Position numbers and translations under genes: made by a program. Shown in pieces: positions 55,701 to 64,000 of a stretch of 64,000 bases of DNA. The DNA lies in contig CAUYUJ010020615.1 in assembly GCA_963575745.1 (NCBI GenBank), positions 1,002,736 through 1,066,735 of the forward strand, written 5' to 3'. A model generated the notes under the pieces. That model was not told the origin of the DNA. It was given only the letters and a program-made list of their open reading frames with translations, and did no database searches. Position 1 is the first letter of the stretch; every line of letters begins with the position of its first letter. This stretch comes from Prorocentrum cordatum. Its lineage: Eukaryota > Sar > Dinophyceae > Prorocentrales > Prorocentraceae.

Positions 55701-58700
55701 TCTCGGATCGGCGCTTGACCCCCCCTGCCTGGCGCGCGGAGCGCGCCAGGGGCGGTGCCAAAGGCGCCGCCAGGGGGGTCCAGCGCGGATCCGATAACTC
55801 CGCGCGGACCTCCAAAAGTCTATCTTCGTGGCGTGTTTTCTTCTTCGAGGAAGAGGACCTGACGCTCTGCAATGAGCCTGTCCCTGAGCGACCCGAAGGT
55901 CACGAAGGCGGTGCCGGAGTGCTGGTCGCGGCTCGCGCCGCAGCAGGCCCACCCGAGGGCGCGCAGCAGCCGCTTCCGCAGGGAGGCGGCGCCGCGGTCC
56001 GAGCCCTGCCACGCGACCCCGTGCAGCGCGGTCGAGTGCACGCTCAGGGACAGCTCGGCGAACGCGCGGCGCAGAGCCTCCTCGCTCCGCTCGGGCCGTG
56101 CGAAAGGGGGGGATAGCAAAGTGGGGCTTTGAGAATCAGCTCGCGTAGCTGACTTTCCCGGCGCAGGCGCCCATGCATCGAGGAATGGGCCCGGCGGCGG
56201 GGCCGAAATCAGCTGCATGCAGCAGATGTCGTAGCCCCCCCTTTCCCTATCCCCCCCTTGCGCTCGGCCCGATCCGCACCGTGGGCGGCACCCTCTCCAC
56301 CATCACCGAGTACTGCGCCTGGGCGGCGGCCACGTCCAGGTCGCCCAGCGCGGCCGCCGAGAAGCGCTCGCGCCGCATCTGCGCGAAATCGGACCACTCG
56401 GCGCGCACTAGAGCGAAGAACGCCAGCGCGACCACGTAGGCCGCCAGGACCACCGCCCACAGCTGCCAACCGTCCCCCATGCCGAGGTTGGACACCGTGC
56501 TGCCGAAAAAGCTCGACGAGCCTGAGGCGACTCGCAAGCTCTCCTTTCGGCGGCGCGCCCGGGGGGGAAAAGAGAAGAGGCGGGCCTCCTCAGAAGGCGC
56601 GGAAGTCCCTGGGCCTTCCGAGAGGTGTCCTGGGCCTTCCCCGAAGACACAGAACGCTGCTCAGAAGGCGCGAGGGCCTCTGAGAAGTCCCGCCGCCTTC
56701 TGCGAGGGCCTTCTCCCTCCCATTTCCCCCCCTCGGCCGCCGCCGATCCTTGGCGATCGCTGCGCTCACGTCCCTGCCGCTCTCTGCGATCCCGGGCACC
56801 TTGGAGACGCGGCGCGCCACGGCGAGGCCCAGCTCGCCCGTGTCTGCGGCGAGCGCCTGCATCGCCCCGGCGGCGCCGTCAGCGGGCGAGGCCGTCACCC
56901 AGACGACGACGGAGTCGTCCGAGGCCGGAGAGGCCAAGCTCAGCGAGACGCCGCCGCCGCGCCACTCGCTCTCGAGCGCGCCCTGGACCGCGGCCATGAA
57001 GGCCGCGAGGAGCGAGCTGTCGGAGACGAGGCGGCTGTAGGCCACGTTCCCGACGAGGAGGCTGAAGTCGAAGCCGCCGCCCGTCGCGGGGCGCCCGCTG
57101 CCCGCGTACATCGGGACCAGCACGAGGCCCAGCAGCGAGCAGAACAGGCAGAAGCGCAGGCCCAGCCGGCAGAAGCCGGGGGAACAAAAAAAAACCGCAT
57201 GAGCACAAACAACCTCTCGGAGCTGCGCGCGGATCCCCTGGCGGCGCGGCCTGCGCCGCCCCTGGTGCGCGCCATGCGCCAGGGAGCGGGGTCCCGCGCC
57301 GATCCCAGCAGGCCGCGCGATCCTCCAGAAGTTTTGTGCGCACATCGTCTTGCCATCGCTCGGACGTCCCTTGCCCCGCGCATGTTTCGGCTTCGTGCAC
57401 GTGTTCTGCTGCACTGAGATCCAATAGGCTCCACGATGGTCCAGATACTCTTAGGCGGCGAGCGAGGGCGGAAGTGAGAAGGGGCGGGCCTGAAGGCTCA
57501 GAAGTCCCCGGGTCTTCTGACAAGTTTTCTAAGCCTTCCCCGAAGACACAGAACGCTTCTCAGAAGGCGCGAGGGCCTATGAGAAGTCCCGCCGCCTTCC
57601 GAGAGGGCCGTCTCCTTCTCGCTCCCCCCCTCGCTCGCCGCCGAATTCTGGCGCCGTCCTCGCCGAGAAAGAACGCACGCGTCCGAGCGATGCCAAGCAC
57701 GCTAAGCACGCCTCGTTTGTTCCCCGAGAAGCGCAGCAGCACCCGCGCGTCCAGCGGCAGCGACTCGTCGCTGGCGCTGGCGCCCCGCGCCAGCGCGGAG
57801 AGCCGCCCCGTCCAGTCCGCGGGGGCCTCGGCCCCCCCCTGCGCCGAAAGGCTGCCCTCCTCGGGTGTGTACGCCGGCGCCAGCGAGCGGAAGCAGCCCT
57901 TGGTGCAACGGTTGGGAGGCGACTCGAGCCGGGTGCTGCTAGAAGTGCCCTTGGCCCAAGGTGCCCCCAGGGTTTTCTCCGAGGAGGCCCCCCGCGGCCT
58001 CAGGAGCACCCCTCAGCAGGTCCAGAGCCCAGGGGCTCCAAAACGGAGCGAAAGGCTGGGTGCACCCTGGGCCAGGGGCACCTCTAGCAGACTCCGATCT
58101 AGAGGGCGTGCTCCTATGTTGCGCGATAGCGGCCGCTGGCCCAGGCGCCTCGCCCCCCCACACCAAGTAACTCCACGATTCGTGTTGACCTCCGAACTGC
58201 CTCTGGCTATTCCTAGGTATTCCCAAACGGCGCAGTCGCGAATCGTGACATCAACGGCCCCTTCTCCCCTGCCCCTTGGTAGCGCCCGTTGCCGCCCGGG
58301 AGAACATACACAACGCTCTCCCAGTGGAGCGCAAAAGAACATTAACATACATCTCGACGGCCCACGCGGATGTCATAGACCTGCGCTGGACCCCCCTCCC
58401 TGGCGCGCGGAGCGCGCCCAGGGCGGCGCAGGAGGGTCTGCCAGGGAGGGGGGGAGCGGCCAGGATCCAAGAAATCAGCGCGGAATGTCGAAACTTTCTG
58501 ATTGTGCAGATGCTTCTTCTGCTTCTTCTTCTTCGAGACTCCTGGGAGGCTTTTGTCATCATCGGGGGCGTCGAAGGAGGGGCGTCCAAGAGGGGGTTCG
58601 CAGATCATGGCCCGAGGCATGTGCGCGGACCAAGGGGAGGGCTGGAGGCGTATTGAAGTAACAAGGGAAGCCACGAAATCAGGGTACACATCATGGTCCT

Positions 58701-59240
58701 TGCCGTGATATCACACCCCCAAAGTCACCACTCCCCTCTTGGCCGCCCCTGAGATCGGACGAAGCCAGAATCGGAAAAACAAATCTGACCAGGAGAAATC
58801 GGGAACCTCTGGGACCTGGCGGTTCTGGAGGATGTATCACGCGCCGCGGCCGTTCCAACGCATCCCCGAACACTCTCAGAGCGCTCCCGAACGTTCTGGA
58901 GCCATTTATTCCGATCCTAGGCATGCCTGGCGCAAGGACAACCACCGGCTAAGCATGATGCCTGACTGTCATGCCACTGAACCAGATTACCCTTGATTCA
59001 TCCCAGGACTAATCCCGATGAAGCCGGATTTAGCGAAACTAGACGGGATGTTGCAGATTATGCTGGTTTCCGACCGCGGATCTACCAGCGCCGATGCTGA
59101 ATTTAATCTCTCAGGAGTTGCATCCTAACCTTGGAGCCGACGGCCAGCGCCAGGAAGGCCAGGACGGCGGCGACGAGCTGCGCCGCGTTGATGGCGCACA
59201 CCTGTAGCAGGGTCTCCGTGTCGCTCCTAAGGGCGGGCAT
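52778..59240 (-). CDS. OSCA/CSC1/TMEM63-family mechanosensitive cation channel, at least ten exons
   Basis: Exons (minus): 59226-59130 (or from ATG 59240), 57898-57727, 57170-56747, 56541-56273, 56085-55859, 55631-55056, 54850-54717, 53658-53572, 53362-53162, 52931-52778 (TAA). From the ATG they total 2355 nt, exactly 784 codons plus stop, with no internal stop. Family signatures in order: a first membrane helix ('LVAAVLAFLALAV'); 'PLDARVLLRF' before a second helix; 'WQLWAVVLAAYVVALAFFAL'; cytosolic 'YSVMVERVPPTVR' and 'GTAFVTFGSLRD'; then the DUF221 region, 'PEANDLIWENVGL', 'FVGVLFWSVPLIAIQ', 'LLTGYLPILAIMGLLLALP', 'VYECTNLTVVLVIGLMYAVI' and 'YSQEFDCHGGWW'. The length is typical (700-800 residues). 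Family members are membrane calcium-permeable channels opened by osmotic or mechanical stress. An upstream exon may extend the N-terminus (see 59401). Confidence 0.92.
52932..53161 (-). other. Channel intron 9, conventional GT-AG
   Basis: Donor CCAG/GTCTGG, acceptor GGGAG/GCAGTTC, in frame. Contains 'ggccaggatcgg' palindromic words related to 35845-35880. Confidence 0.75.
53363..53571 (-). mobile_element. Channel intron 8 = family A element copy 4
   Basis: Minus ends GAAGAAGAAACA... and ...CAGTTCTTCTTGTTC are inverted repeats. The flanking direct repeat is CATAGCCCC (exon side) against TATGGCCCC (other side). Collapse gives ...VIA-P-LVLP in frame. The boundaries offer no GT-AG pair. Confidence 0.82.
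53659..54716 (-). other. Channel intron 7, GT-AG, with families H and G and a TCC tract
   Basis: Donor GAGTT/GTGTGG, acceptor GGCACAG/CGCGG, in frame. Contents: family H 53779-53950, family G 53988-54205 and (CCT)n 54538-54690. It is the only long intron in the 3' half. Confidence 0.7.
54851..55055 (-). mobile_element. Channel intron 6 = family A element copy 5
   Basis: Minus ends TCGAAGGTAAAACA... and ...GTTTTTTCCTTTCTA are inverted repeats, with a GCATA direct repeat on both sides. Collapse gives VVVRI-GTTLPFLLL, as expected for the family. Using the nearby GTAAAA and CTAG as GT-AG sites instead would break the frame. Confidence 0.85.
55632..55858 (-). mobile_element. Channel intron 5 = family A element copy 6
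   Basis: Near-perfect hairpin; arms 'gaggtccgcgcggatttctc' and 'ccgcgcggacctccaaaag'. Flanking direct repeat of about 28 bp (24 identical), perfect over CGTCAGGTCCTCTTCC. The joint can be placed at CAG/GTC, which is GT-AG, or elsewhere in the repeat with the same protein (ERQ-VLFPP). Confidence 0.88.
56086..56272 (-). mobile_element. Channel intron 4 = inverted-repeat element, separate family
   Basis: Minus ends TCGGGCCGAGCGCAAGG... and ...CCTTTCGCACGGCCCGA form a 17-bp inverted repeat (15 matches), with a GCGGA direct repeat on both sides. Collapse gives ERVPPTVR-SEEALRR in frame. The ends are not GT-AG. Confidence 0.85.
56542..56746 (-). mobile_element. Channel intron 3 = family J inverted-repeat element
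   Basis: Minus ends TCGGCGGCGGCCGAGGGGGG and CCCCCCCGGGCGCGCCGCCG are inverted repeats, with an AAGGA direct repeat. Collapse gives AAIAK-ESLRVASG in frame. The obvious alternative (donor GAC/GTGAGC with acceptor CTCAG/GC) is out of phase. A related copy ('gaagacacagaacgct.ctca') lies inside intron 2 at 57475-57640. Confidence 0.83.
57171..57726 (-). mobile_element. Channel intron 2 = composite of family A copy 7, family J and family L
   Basis: Outer ends CGGGGAACAAA... and ...TTTGTTCCCCCG are inverted repeats, flanked by GCTTCT on both sides. Collapse gives VLLRF-CRLGLRF in frame. Inside are a family A hairpin (57205-57340), family L words with inverted 'tcgctcggacg' and a family J copy (57475-57640), so it looks like insertions within an insertion. 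Confidence 0.8.
57899..59129 (-). other. Channel intron 1, GT-AG, 1231 nt, repeat-filled
   Basis: Donor TCCAAG/GTTAGG, acceptor ACCAAG/GGCTGC, phase 0. Contents: family B end (58990-59129), family P (58595-58735) and family A copy 8 (58320-58530). Short open segments beside copy 8 ('APDDDKSLPGVS', 'MFSRAATGATK') could be skipped or alternative exons. Confidence 0.7.
58320..58530. mobile_element. Family A palindromic element, copy 8
   Basis: Same hairpin core ('ggcgcgcggagcgcgccc') and minus-strand start CGAAGAAGAAGAAGCAG. Flanks CTCCCAGGAG and CTCCACTGGGAG resemble a duplicated target. Confidence 0.75.
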
Positions 59241-59400
59241 CAGGGGGGGGACTGGCTCAGGGGGAAGCATCGAGCTGGAATCGGCGATACCTCGCCGATG
59301 GATCGGCGATGGGCCCCGATAGAAAGCCCGCACGTTCCTGGGCGGGCGGGGTACAGGCGATTGGGGTACCATGCCCCCCCGTAACGTTGCCCCTCAATTC
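59227..59400 (-). mobile_element. Family C repeat, copy 4, probable channel intron 0 (GA-AG)
   Basis: Lies between the segment ending ...GYTR and exon 1 SDTETLLQ. Excision at ACGAG/GAATTG and CCTTAG/GAGCG keeps the frame (AG then GAGC). Inner ends TGAGGGGCAACG and GCTTCCCCCTGA are mirrored. Confidence 0.55.
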
Positions 59401-59560
59401 CTCGTGTACCCCGCTCGGTTCTTGACCGGGCACGCGTAATTCCCCACGAGCTTGGCCACCGTCTCGTCGTCATCCTCCGGGGCGTCCGCCGATCGCGCCG
59501 ACGGCAGCCGCCGGGCTGGCCACGTCGACGCTGGCGCCGCAGCGGCTGCATCCGCCGCCT
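59401..59560 (-). CDS. Possible upstream exon of the channel gene
   Basis: The minus frame reads 'PEDDDETVAKLVGNYACPVK' then NRAGYTR and joins exon 1 in frame across the family C repeat. The acidic run followed by a compact hydrophobic and Cys segment looks coding. The 5' limit is unknown: the frame stays open upstream, and an Ala-rich stretch there may be intronic. If real, the ATG at 59240 is not the start. Confidence 0.42.
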
Positions 59561-60700
59561 CCGCGTGAGGGAAAAGGGATCCAAATGGAAACGGGCCCTG
59601 GACCCCATGTGTTTGCTCTCGTGCACTCCGCAGAGGTGTCAGATTGTCGCACGCCGACGGGGCCTAGCTCGACCGTCGCCTATGCAGGCGTAATGTCAGT
59701 GAGAGCTGCGGCCTGTGCAGCGAGAGGATTCGAAAACTTTGACTGTGTGCGACTGTAACTGTGCCACCTTACAGGCCTGTCCTGATGGAAACCATGACTG
59801 TGTGCGCCTGTGCCACCGTAAGGATCTCAAAGTCTGCCTTGCCACGCTGAGGGTCAGCAGCGCTTGGGGAGATCTGGCCATGGCTCCGAACTCAGCAAAG
59901 ATGAAAACACATCACGATGGCCTCAACCATCTTTCTTCCCAGGCAGATCTTTCACCCCGACCCGTCTCTTGACGGACCTGGGCCCCGCGGAAGGGCACGA
60001 GAGGCCGACAACATCGAAAAACCACCAAAGGACCTCTCGGCTCCATGATCACTGATCTTCACTGACAGGAACAACAAAAACAACGATGCCGCTACTCCCC
60101 AGGCCTCGCCCATGGTGCGTTCTGCCCAACAAAACGAAAGCCACGGCATGCGATGCCGCGATGCCCGACCCTTTCCCCAGAACATGATTTTCATCCCCAA
60201 TCGCTGTTTGACCGTGCCGGGCCCCGGCACGGGTCCAATAATCAGGAAATTGTCAAGCATCTTTCGTCGTGTTTCTGACAAGCGCACATATGTCTGAGCT
60301 TCCTCTCGGCGACTACGAGGGGTGTGGTTCGCAAAAGGGTGTGGCTTGCAAACCGCGCCTGGGGGGCTGGCGAGGACCTCGACAGAAATCTCTGCCACGC
60401 CCCGACGAGGGTTCATCAAACCTTTGGGGCAAAGGGGTAGCACTATAAGCCCCAACGGCGCCAGTCGCAAACCACCCCTGACATCCGACGACGCGAAAAA
60501 ATTGGAAACATCGAAAAAACAATACAGGAGCCCCAGACCCCATGTTCCCGTGACATTTTTCGAACATGATCGATCTGTGAGGGTCCCGGGGCCCGAAATT
60601 TGAGCGAAACCGAAGGGTTCCAAATAATTGAAACGCCAGGATCTCAGGGAAACCAGGGGCGTAACCACATCCAGTTGCCGATCCTTCTCTACTCTTATGC
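59561..60700. other. No supported gene
   Basis: A local duplication of 'ctgtgtgcg.ctgt' (59742-59812), a family R fragment (60085-60130), and 'ggtgtggttcgcaaa/ggtgtggcttgcaaa' (60320-60350). No domain is seen on either strand. Confidence 0.45.
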
Positions 60701-60730
60701 TTCACGGCGACCTCCTCTTCCCCAGCGGGT

Positions 60731-60795
<65 letters not shown>

Positions 60796-61156
60796 GGACG
60801 ACGAGGACGAAGACGGCGACGGCGACGACGATGACGACGACGACACTGGCCGCCGCCGCCGCCGCCGCGGGCTGGCAACGCGCGGGCGCGAGCGCCAGCG
60901 CGGGCAGCAATGCACGCGCGGCAGCGCCAGCGCAGCGGCGGCCCATGGCGGGCGCTAAGAGCCCGCGGCTTCCGCCGAAGCGGCTGCGGAGGCTGAGGTC
61001 AGCACAACCCATCCCCACCCGCAGCCATGACCCCCACTCCCGACCTGGTTGGGGTTGGCGGTCAACCTCTTGGGGTCCAAAAGGCCATCCCCACCCCCAT
61101 CCAGGATACCCTGGATCACTGGGTCGGGGATCGGAGGTCCTGGAAGAGCGGAGGCG
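60701..61156. repeat. (GACGGC)n and (GAC)n tract
   Basis: 60728-60845 is a (GACGGC)n array passing into (GAC)n. Thr/Ala- and Val-rich readings come from it. The rest to 61156 shows 'ccccaccc.cag' words only. Confidence 0.8.
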
Positions 61157-61300
61157 CAAATCATGGCTGGCGGCACGTGCGCGGCCCATGGGGGGGGGGG
61201 CCGGGGACAGATTGACATGAGAAGAGGCGCGATGAAACCTGGGGAGACCACATGGCCCTGGCTATGATATCCAGCCCCCACCCAGTCATCACCCCCCTCT
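61157..61300. repeat. Family P dispersed repeat, copy 2
   Basis: 'atcatggc..g.ggca.gtgcg' followed by 'ggccca.ggg', 'gaaacctggggagacc' and 'tggc.atg'. Copies at 58595-58735 and 63352-63470. Confidence 0.75.
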
Positions 61301-62689
61301 TGGCCGCCCCCGAAGTGCTCGGGACCCGGGGCCATCACGCCTGGACCGTAGACGGGGAAACTGCCCCTGGGAGAGAGGTCGGGGCCTCTGGGGCCGCGCC
61401 TCGACCAAAGCACCTCGTCGGGCGTCCGGGGATACGCGATACAGGCATCGTGCTAAGATTCGGAGCGCCGAACAGGGCACGAAGGGGCTTGCCCGTCTTG
61501 CCCCGGCGGGCCTCGGCCACCAAGAGGTTCTCCCCGACCTAGGTCTAAGGGACGACGCGAAAGCCAGAGCCCTTCCTGAGCCCAGAGTGCCCTCATCTCA
61601 GCGTTGTGACGGAGCAGAACGATCAACGGTGAAGGCAGCCAAACCAGACTGTAAAATACTGCTTCAAGCAGGAGGAGCGAGAGAGTGGCCATGTGTCAAG
61701 CGAGCGGGAGCTGACCTGCTCCTCGCGTCGAGGAGCGAGAAGGTGAGAGACGAGGGGGAGGACAAGCTAGGTGCGCCCGCGCCACATCCTACATCCTGCC
61801 CATGCCGCCCGTCCCTTCCCATTCTGTTCAAACATTTTCCACCCGCAAGAGAACAAGATGAGGAAGAAGAGTGAACAGCAGCAGGAGCAGTAGGAAGAGC
61901 AGCAAGAGGACCAGGGAGGGACAGAGGAGGGCACCGGAGGGGGACGGCGATGACAAGATACGCATCTGATCAAAACGTGCGGCCCGCGCCGGGGCGAATC
62001 GCAGATCTTGACGACGGGAACAGGGCGGCGAACCTGAAACGCGGTTAACGTGCAAACAGGTCGTCTCGTCCGCTGTCCGCCCGTGGGCGCTCGCGTCGTG
62101 CGCCGGGTGGGTGCGTCGAGGCTGCGTCTGGTGCCCGCCCGTGGGCGTCTCGTGGGCGCCTCGTGCGCTTGCTGGCGTGGGGCGAGCAGGGAGGCCCATG
62201 CGCTCTGCGACGGGCTTCCAAGTTCACCTTGCAGCGCAGAGCACGAGATCCTTCACATTGGCCTCTCGTGGCCGTGCTCCTCCTCCCCCTTCCTCTCCAC
62301 CTCCCCCTCCTCCCACAATCCCCCTCCACTACCACACCATCAAGACCCACCACAGGGTGGCGGACCAACATGTTCTCAGACCCCTCTCCGAAGGAGTCGT
62401 CATCCTCCTGGTCATGACCAACGCCGCCCATCCACCCCTCCCCTCTTCCTCCTCCTTCGCCCCCCTCACCCAGTCCCTTCGGCCTCCTGCTCCTCCTTCC
62501 TCCACCTCCCTGCTCGGACAACCTGGATGGGCCGAAAGGTAGAGCCGCACTGCTCCCGTGGGCGGTCGTCCCGGGGCATGGCCTTTGGGCTTTTCGAAGC
62601 CTGCACGAAGCGTAAGCCGCCCTCCACTGGAGCACCGGCAGATGCCGTGTCTGGCCTTCGGCCTGCAGCCTTGAGCATTCCGCCTCCTC
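61301..62689. other. No confident gene
   Basis: 61505-61570 is the 'ggttctccccgacc' repeat. A minus frame at 61570-61690 (LLLLEAVFYSLVWLPSPLIV) is hydrophobic enough for a membrane helix, but there is no family and no splice evidence. Other open frames overlap without motifs. Confidence 0.4.
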
Positions 62690-62790
62690 CTCCTCACCCT
62701 CCTCCTCCTCCTCACCCTCCTCCTCCTCCTCCTCCTCCTCCTCCTCCTCCTCCTCCTCCTCCTCCTCCTCCTCCTCCTCCTCCTCCTCCC
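62690..62790. repeat. (CCT)n microsatellite
   Basis: Nearly pure CCT for about 100 bp. Poly-Glu, poly-Gly and poly-Pro readings are artefacts. Confidence 0.95.
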
Positions 62791-63055
62791 CCCGATCTCC
62801 CCTCTTGAGAACAGCGCAACCCACCCCCAACCCCAGCCAGGAACCCCACTCCGAACATAGTGATCAAGGGGGTCCTGGCTGGGGGAGGGAAATGGCTTTC
62901 TGGTTGAGGGCCAAAGACGAACATCACCCCCAGCCAGGAGCCCTGAATCACGAGGTCGAGAATGGTGGTCTTGGCTGGGAGTGGGGGTGGGTTGTGCTGT
63001 CCTTCGCCACGAAAAGATACATACAGACACCATGCAACGAAATTCGCATGTAGCT
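62791..63055. repeat. Tandem 'ccccagccagga' units
   Basis: Three units of about 65-70 bp with 'caccccca.ccccagccagga' and 'tggctgggggaggg' (62815, 62920 and the mirrored 62870, 62965). Confidence 0.6.
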
Positions 63056-63323
63056 TTAGGGAGGGCGGTGGCGTAGAAAGTCGCTGGCTCCCAGTGGTTG
63101 CTTGTACACCAACACCCTCTCCTGAGGCTCAGGAACAGTCCATTGGAGGGTGTCTGCGTGTATCTTTGCAGCGGATGCCCTCACCTCTAGCGACTCTAGC
63201 GACGGCGTCCTCCGTGGAGGAGAACCTCTCGACGCACCAGGCGCGGAAGTTCTGCCACACCGTCGCCCCGGCCTCGTCGATCTCCTCCGAGGCGCCAGGG
63301 ATCGGGAGCGTCCATTGCAGGAG
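63056..63323 (-). CDS. C-terminal exons of an unidentified protein, with a 31-nt candidate intron
   Basis: Minus frame 63323-63185 reads 'LLQWTLPIPGASEEIDEAGA' then 'TVWQNFRAWCVERFSSTEDA' and VARVAR, clearly protein-like with GC3 bias. A GTGAGG...ACGCAG interval of 31 nt (63184-63154) restores the frame to 'DTLQWTVPEPQERVLVYKQ' and a TAA at 63058-63056. The motif LQWTxPxP begins both parts, so an internal duplication is possible. The upstream limit is set by family P. The family is unknown. Confidence 0.5.
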
Positions 63324-64000
63324 GGGGCGTCCAAGACGTCCACGAGCGGGGTCCGAAGATCATGGCCCGAGGCACGTGCGCGGCCCAGGGGGGCGCCAGG
63401 GGACGCACTGAAATCAGAGGCGTCAGGAAGCCTGGGGAGATCTCGTGGCACTGGCCATGGTTTCCCCCCCCCCCCCCCCGCGTCACCACCCTGCGAGGCC
63501 AATTTGTATACCACCACTGCCCGCAACAGTAATTTACCGCAAAAAAGGTTAGGGGCAGGGTCATGCCAGACGACGCTGCGACGCCACGGCGAAAAGAAGC
63601 GCGGCGCAGCTCGCAGGCGCCGTGGCATGGGGAGTTCCTGAAGCAGAAACAGCACTTCATGGTGGTGTATAAAAATCGCTCCCCTTGGTAACCAAAATTG
63701 TATACACCACCACCGTGCGTGCTTTGATGAATTCTGTTTCGGTCTTTCAGAAAGAGGGGGCAGCCCGGTTGCCGTTGGCGGCGGGAGGGGGACTGCGGGC
63801 TTTCACCAGAGCAAAACTGCACCAAATCACATCGTAGATTATTCTTGATCTTGGTGGTGGTAGTCATACACTGTGCTCGGACACCCTCCTCTTTCTTGGC
63901 CGTCCCCGAAGGGTCAGGGGTGGACTGAACCCCCTTTCGCAGAACGGCCTTTGGTGAAAACGACCCGTGACCAAATCCAGCGGGCGCAGACCAGCAAACA
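63324..64000. other. Family P copy 3 and unassigned DNA to the window end
   Basis: 63352-63470 is family P, with a C run at 63466-63479. 'ttgtataccaccactg' and 'ttgtatacaccaccac' repeat at 63505 and 63697. 63905-64000 resembles family H ('gaaaacgacc', 'ccaaatccagcgg'). Confidence 0.5.

Noticed and set aside
56522-56770. Conventional GT-AG model for channel intron 3 (GAC/GTGAGC to CTCAG/GC)
   Set aside because: Donor phase 0 and acceptor phase 1 are incompatible, while the AAGGA direct-repeat joint is in frame.

Overview
The window is nuclear DNA from a GC-rich dinoflagellate. Three observations support this. Coding sequence is broken into short exons separated by repeat-filled introns. The Ty1/copia and LINE elements have dinoflagellate-type architectures. 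On the minus strand at 16392-16428 there is a spliced-leader (DinoSL) sequence followed directly by a truncated second copy, the mark of a trans-spliced mRNA copied back into the genome. The GC level would suit a Prorocentrum-like species, but the species cannot be fixed from sequence alone. Nothing looks bacterial, plasmid or viral.

Layout. 1-28 kb: a mosaic of dispersed and tandem repeats with a few short exons (an EF-hand exon at the left edge, a two-exon fragment at 2.1-2.45 kb, a terminal exon at 3.8 kb, an unidentified exon at 26.5 kb) and an SL-bearing retro-copy with a TFIIS N-terminal-like domain at 15.7-16.4 kb. 28.0-35.3 kb: a 5'-truncated, decayed LINE on the minus strand (reverse transcriptase, zinc finger, RNase H) whose last 2 kb is a 33-bp minisatellite that stays open as protein. 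37976-46030: a complete Ty1/copia element with two identical 116-bp LTRs, a GAGGG target-site duplication, and gag, protease, a C5-methyltransferase-like domain, integrase, RT and RNase H; its coding frame is broken six times. 46-52.7 kb: purine-rich low-complexity DNA and composite repeats. 52.8-59.5 kb: the best host gene, an OSCA/CSC1/TMEM63-type membrane channel on the minus strand with at least ten exons. 59.6-64 kb: repeats and the 3' end of another minus-strand gene.

The main result concerns that channel gene. Most of its introns are dispersed repeats with terminal inverted repeats, flanked by short direct repeats. Removing one element plus one direct-repeat copy restores the reading frame at every junction and gives a continuous 784-codon OSCA-like protein from the conservative start. 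Several junctions are not GT-AG. The introns therefore look like introner-type mobile elements, of at least three or four unrelated families in one gene. The commonest is a roughly 200-bp palindromic element with eight recognisable copies in the window.
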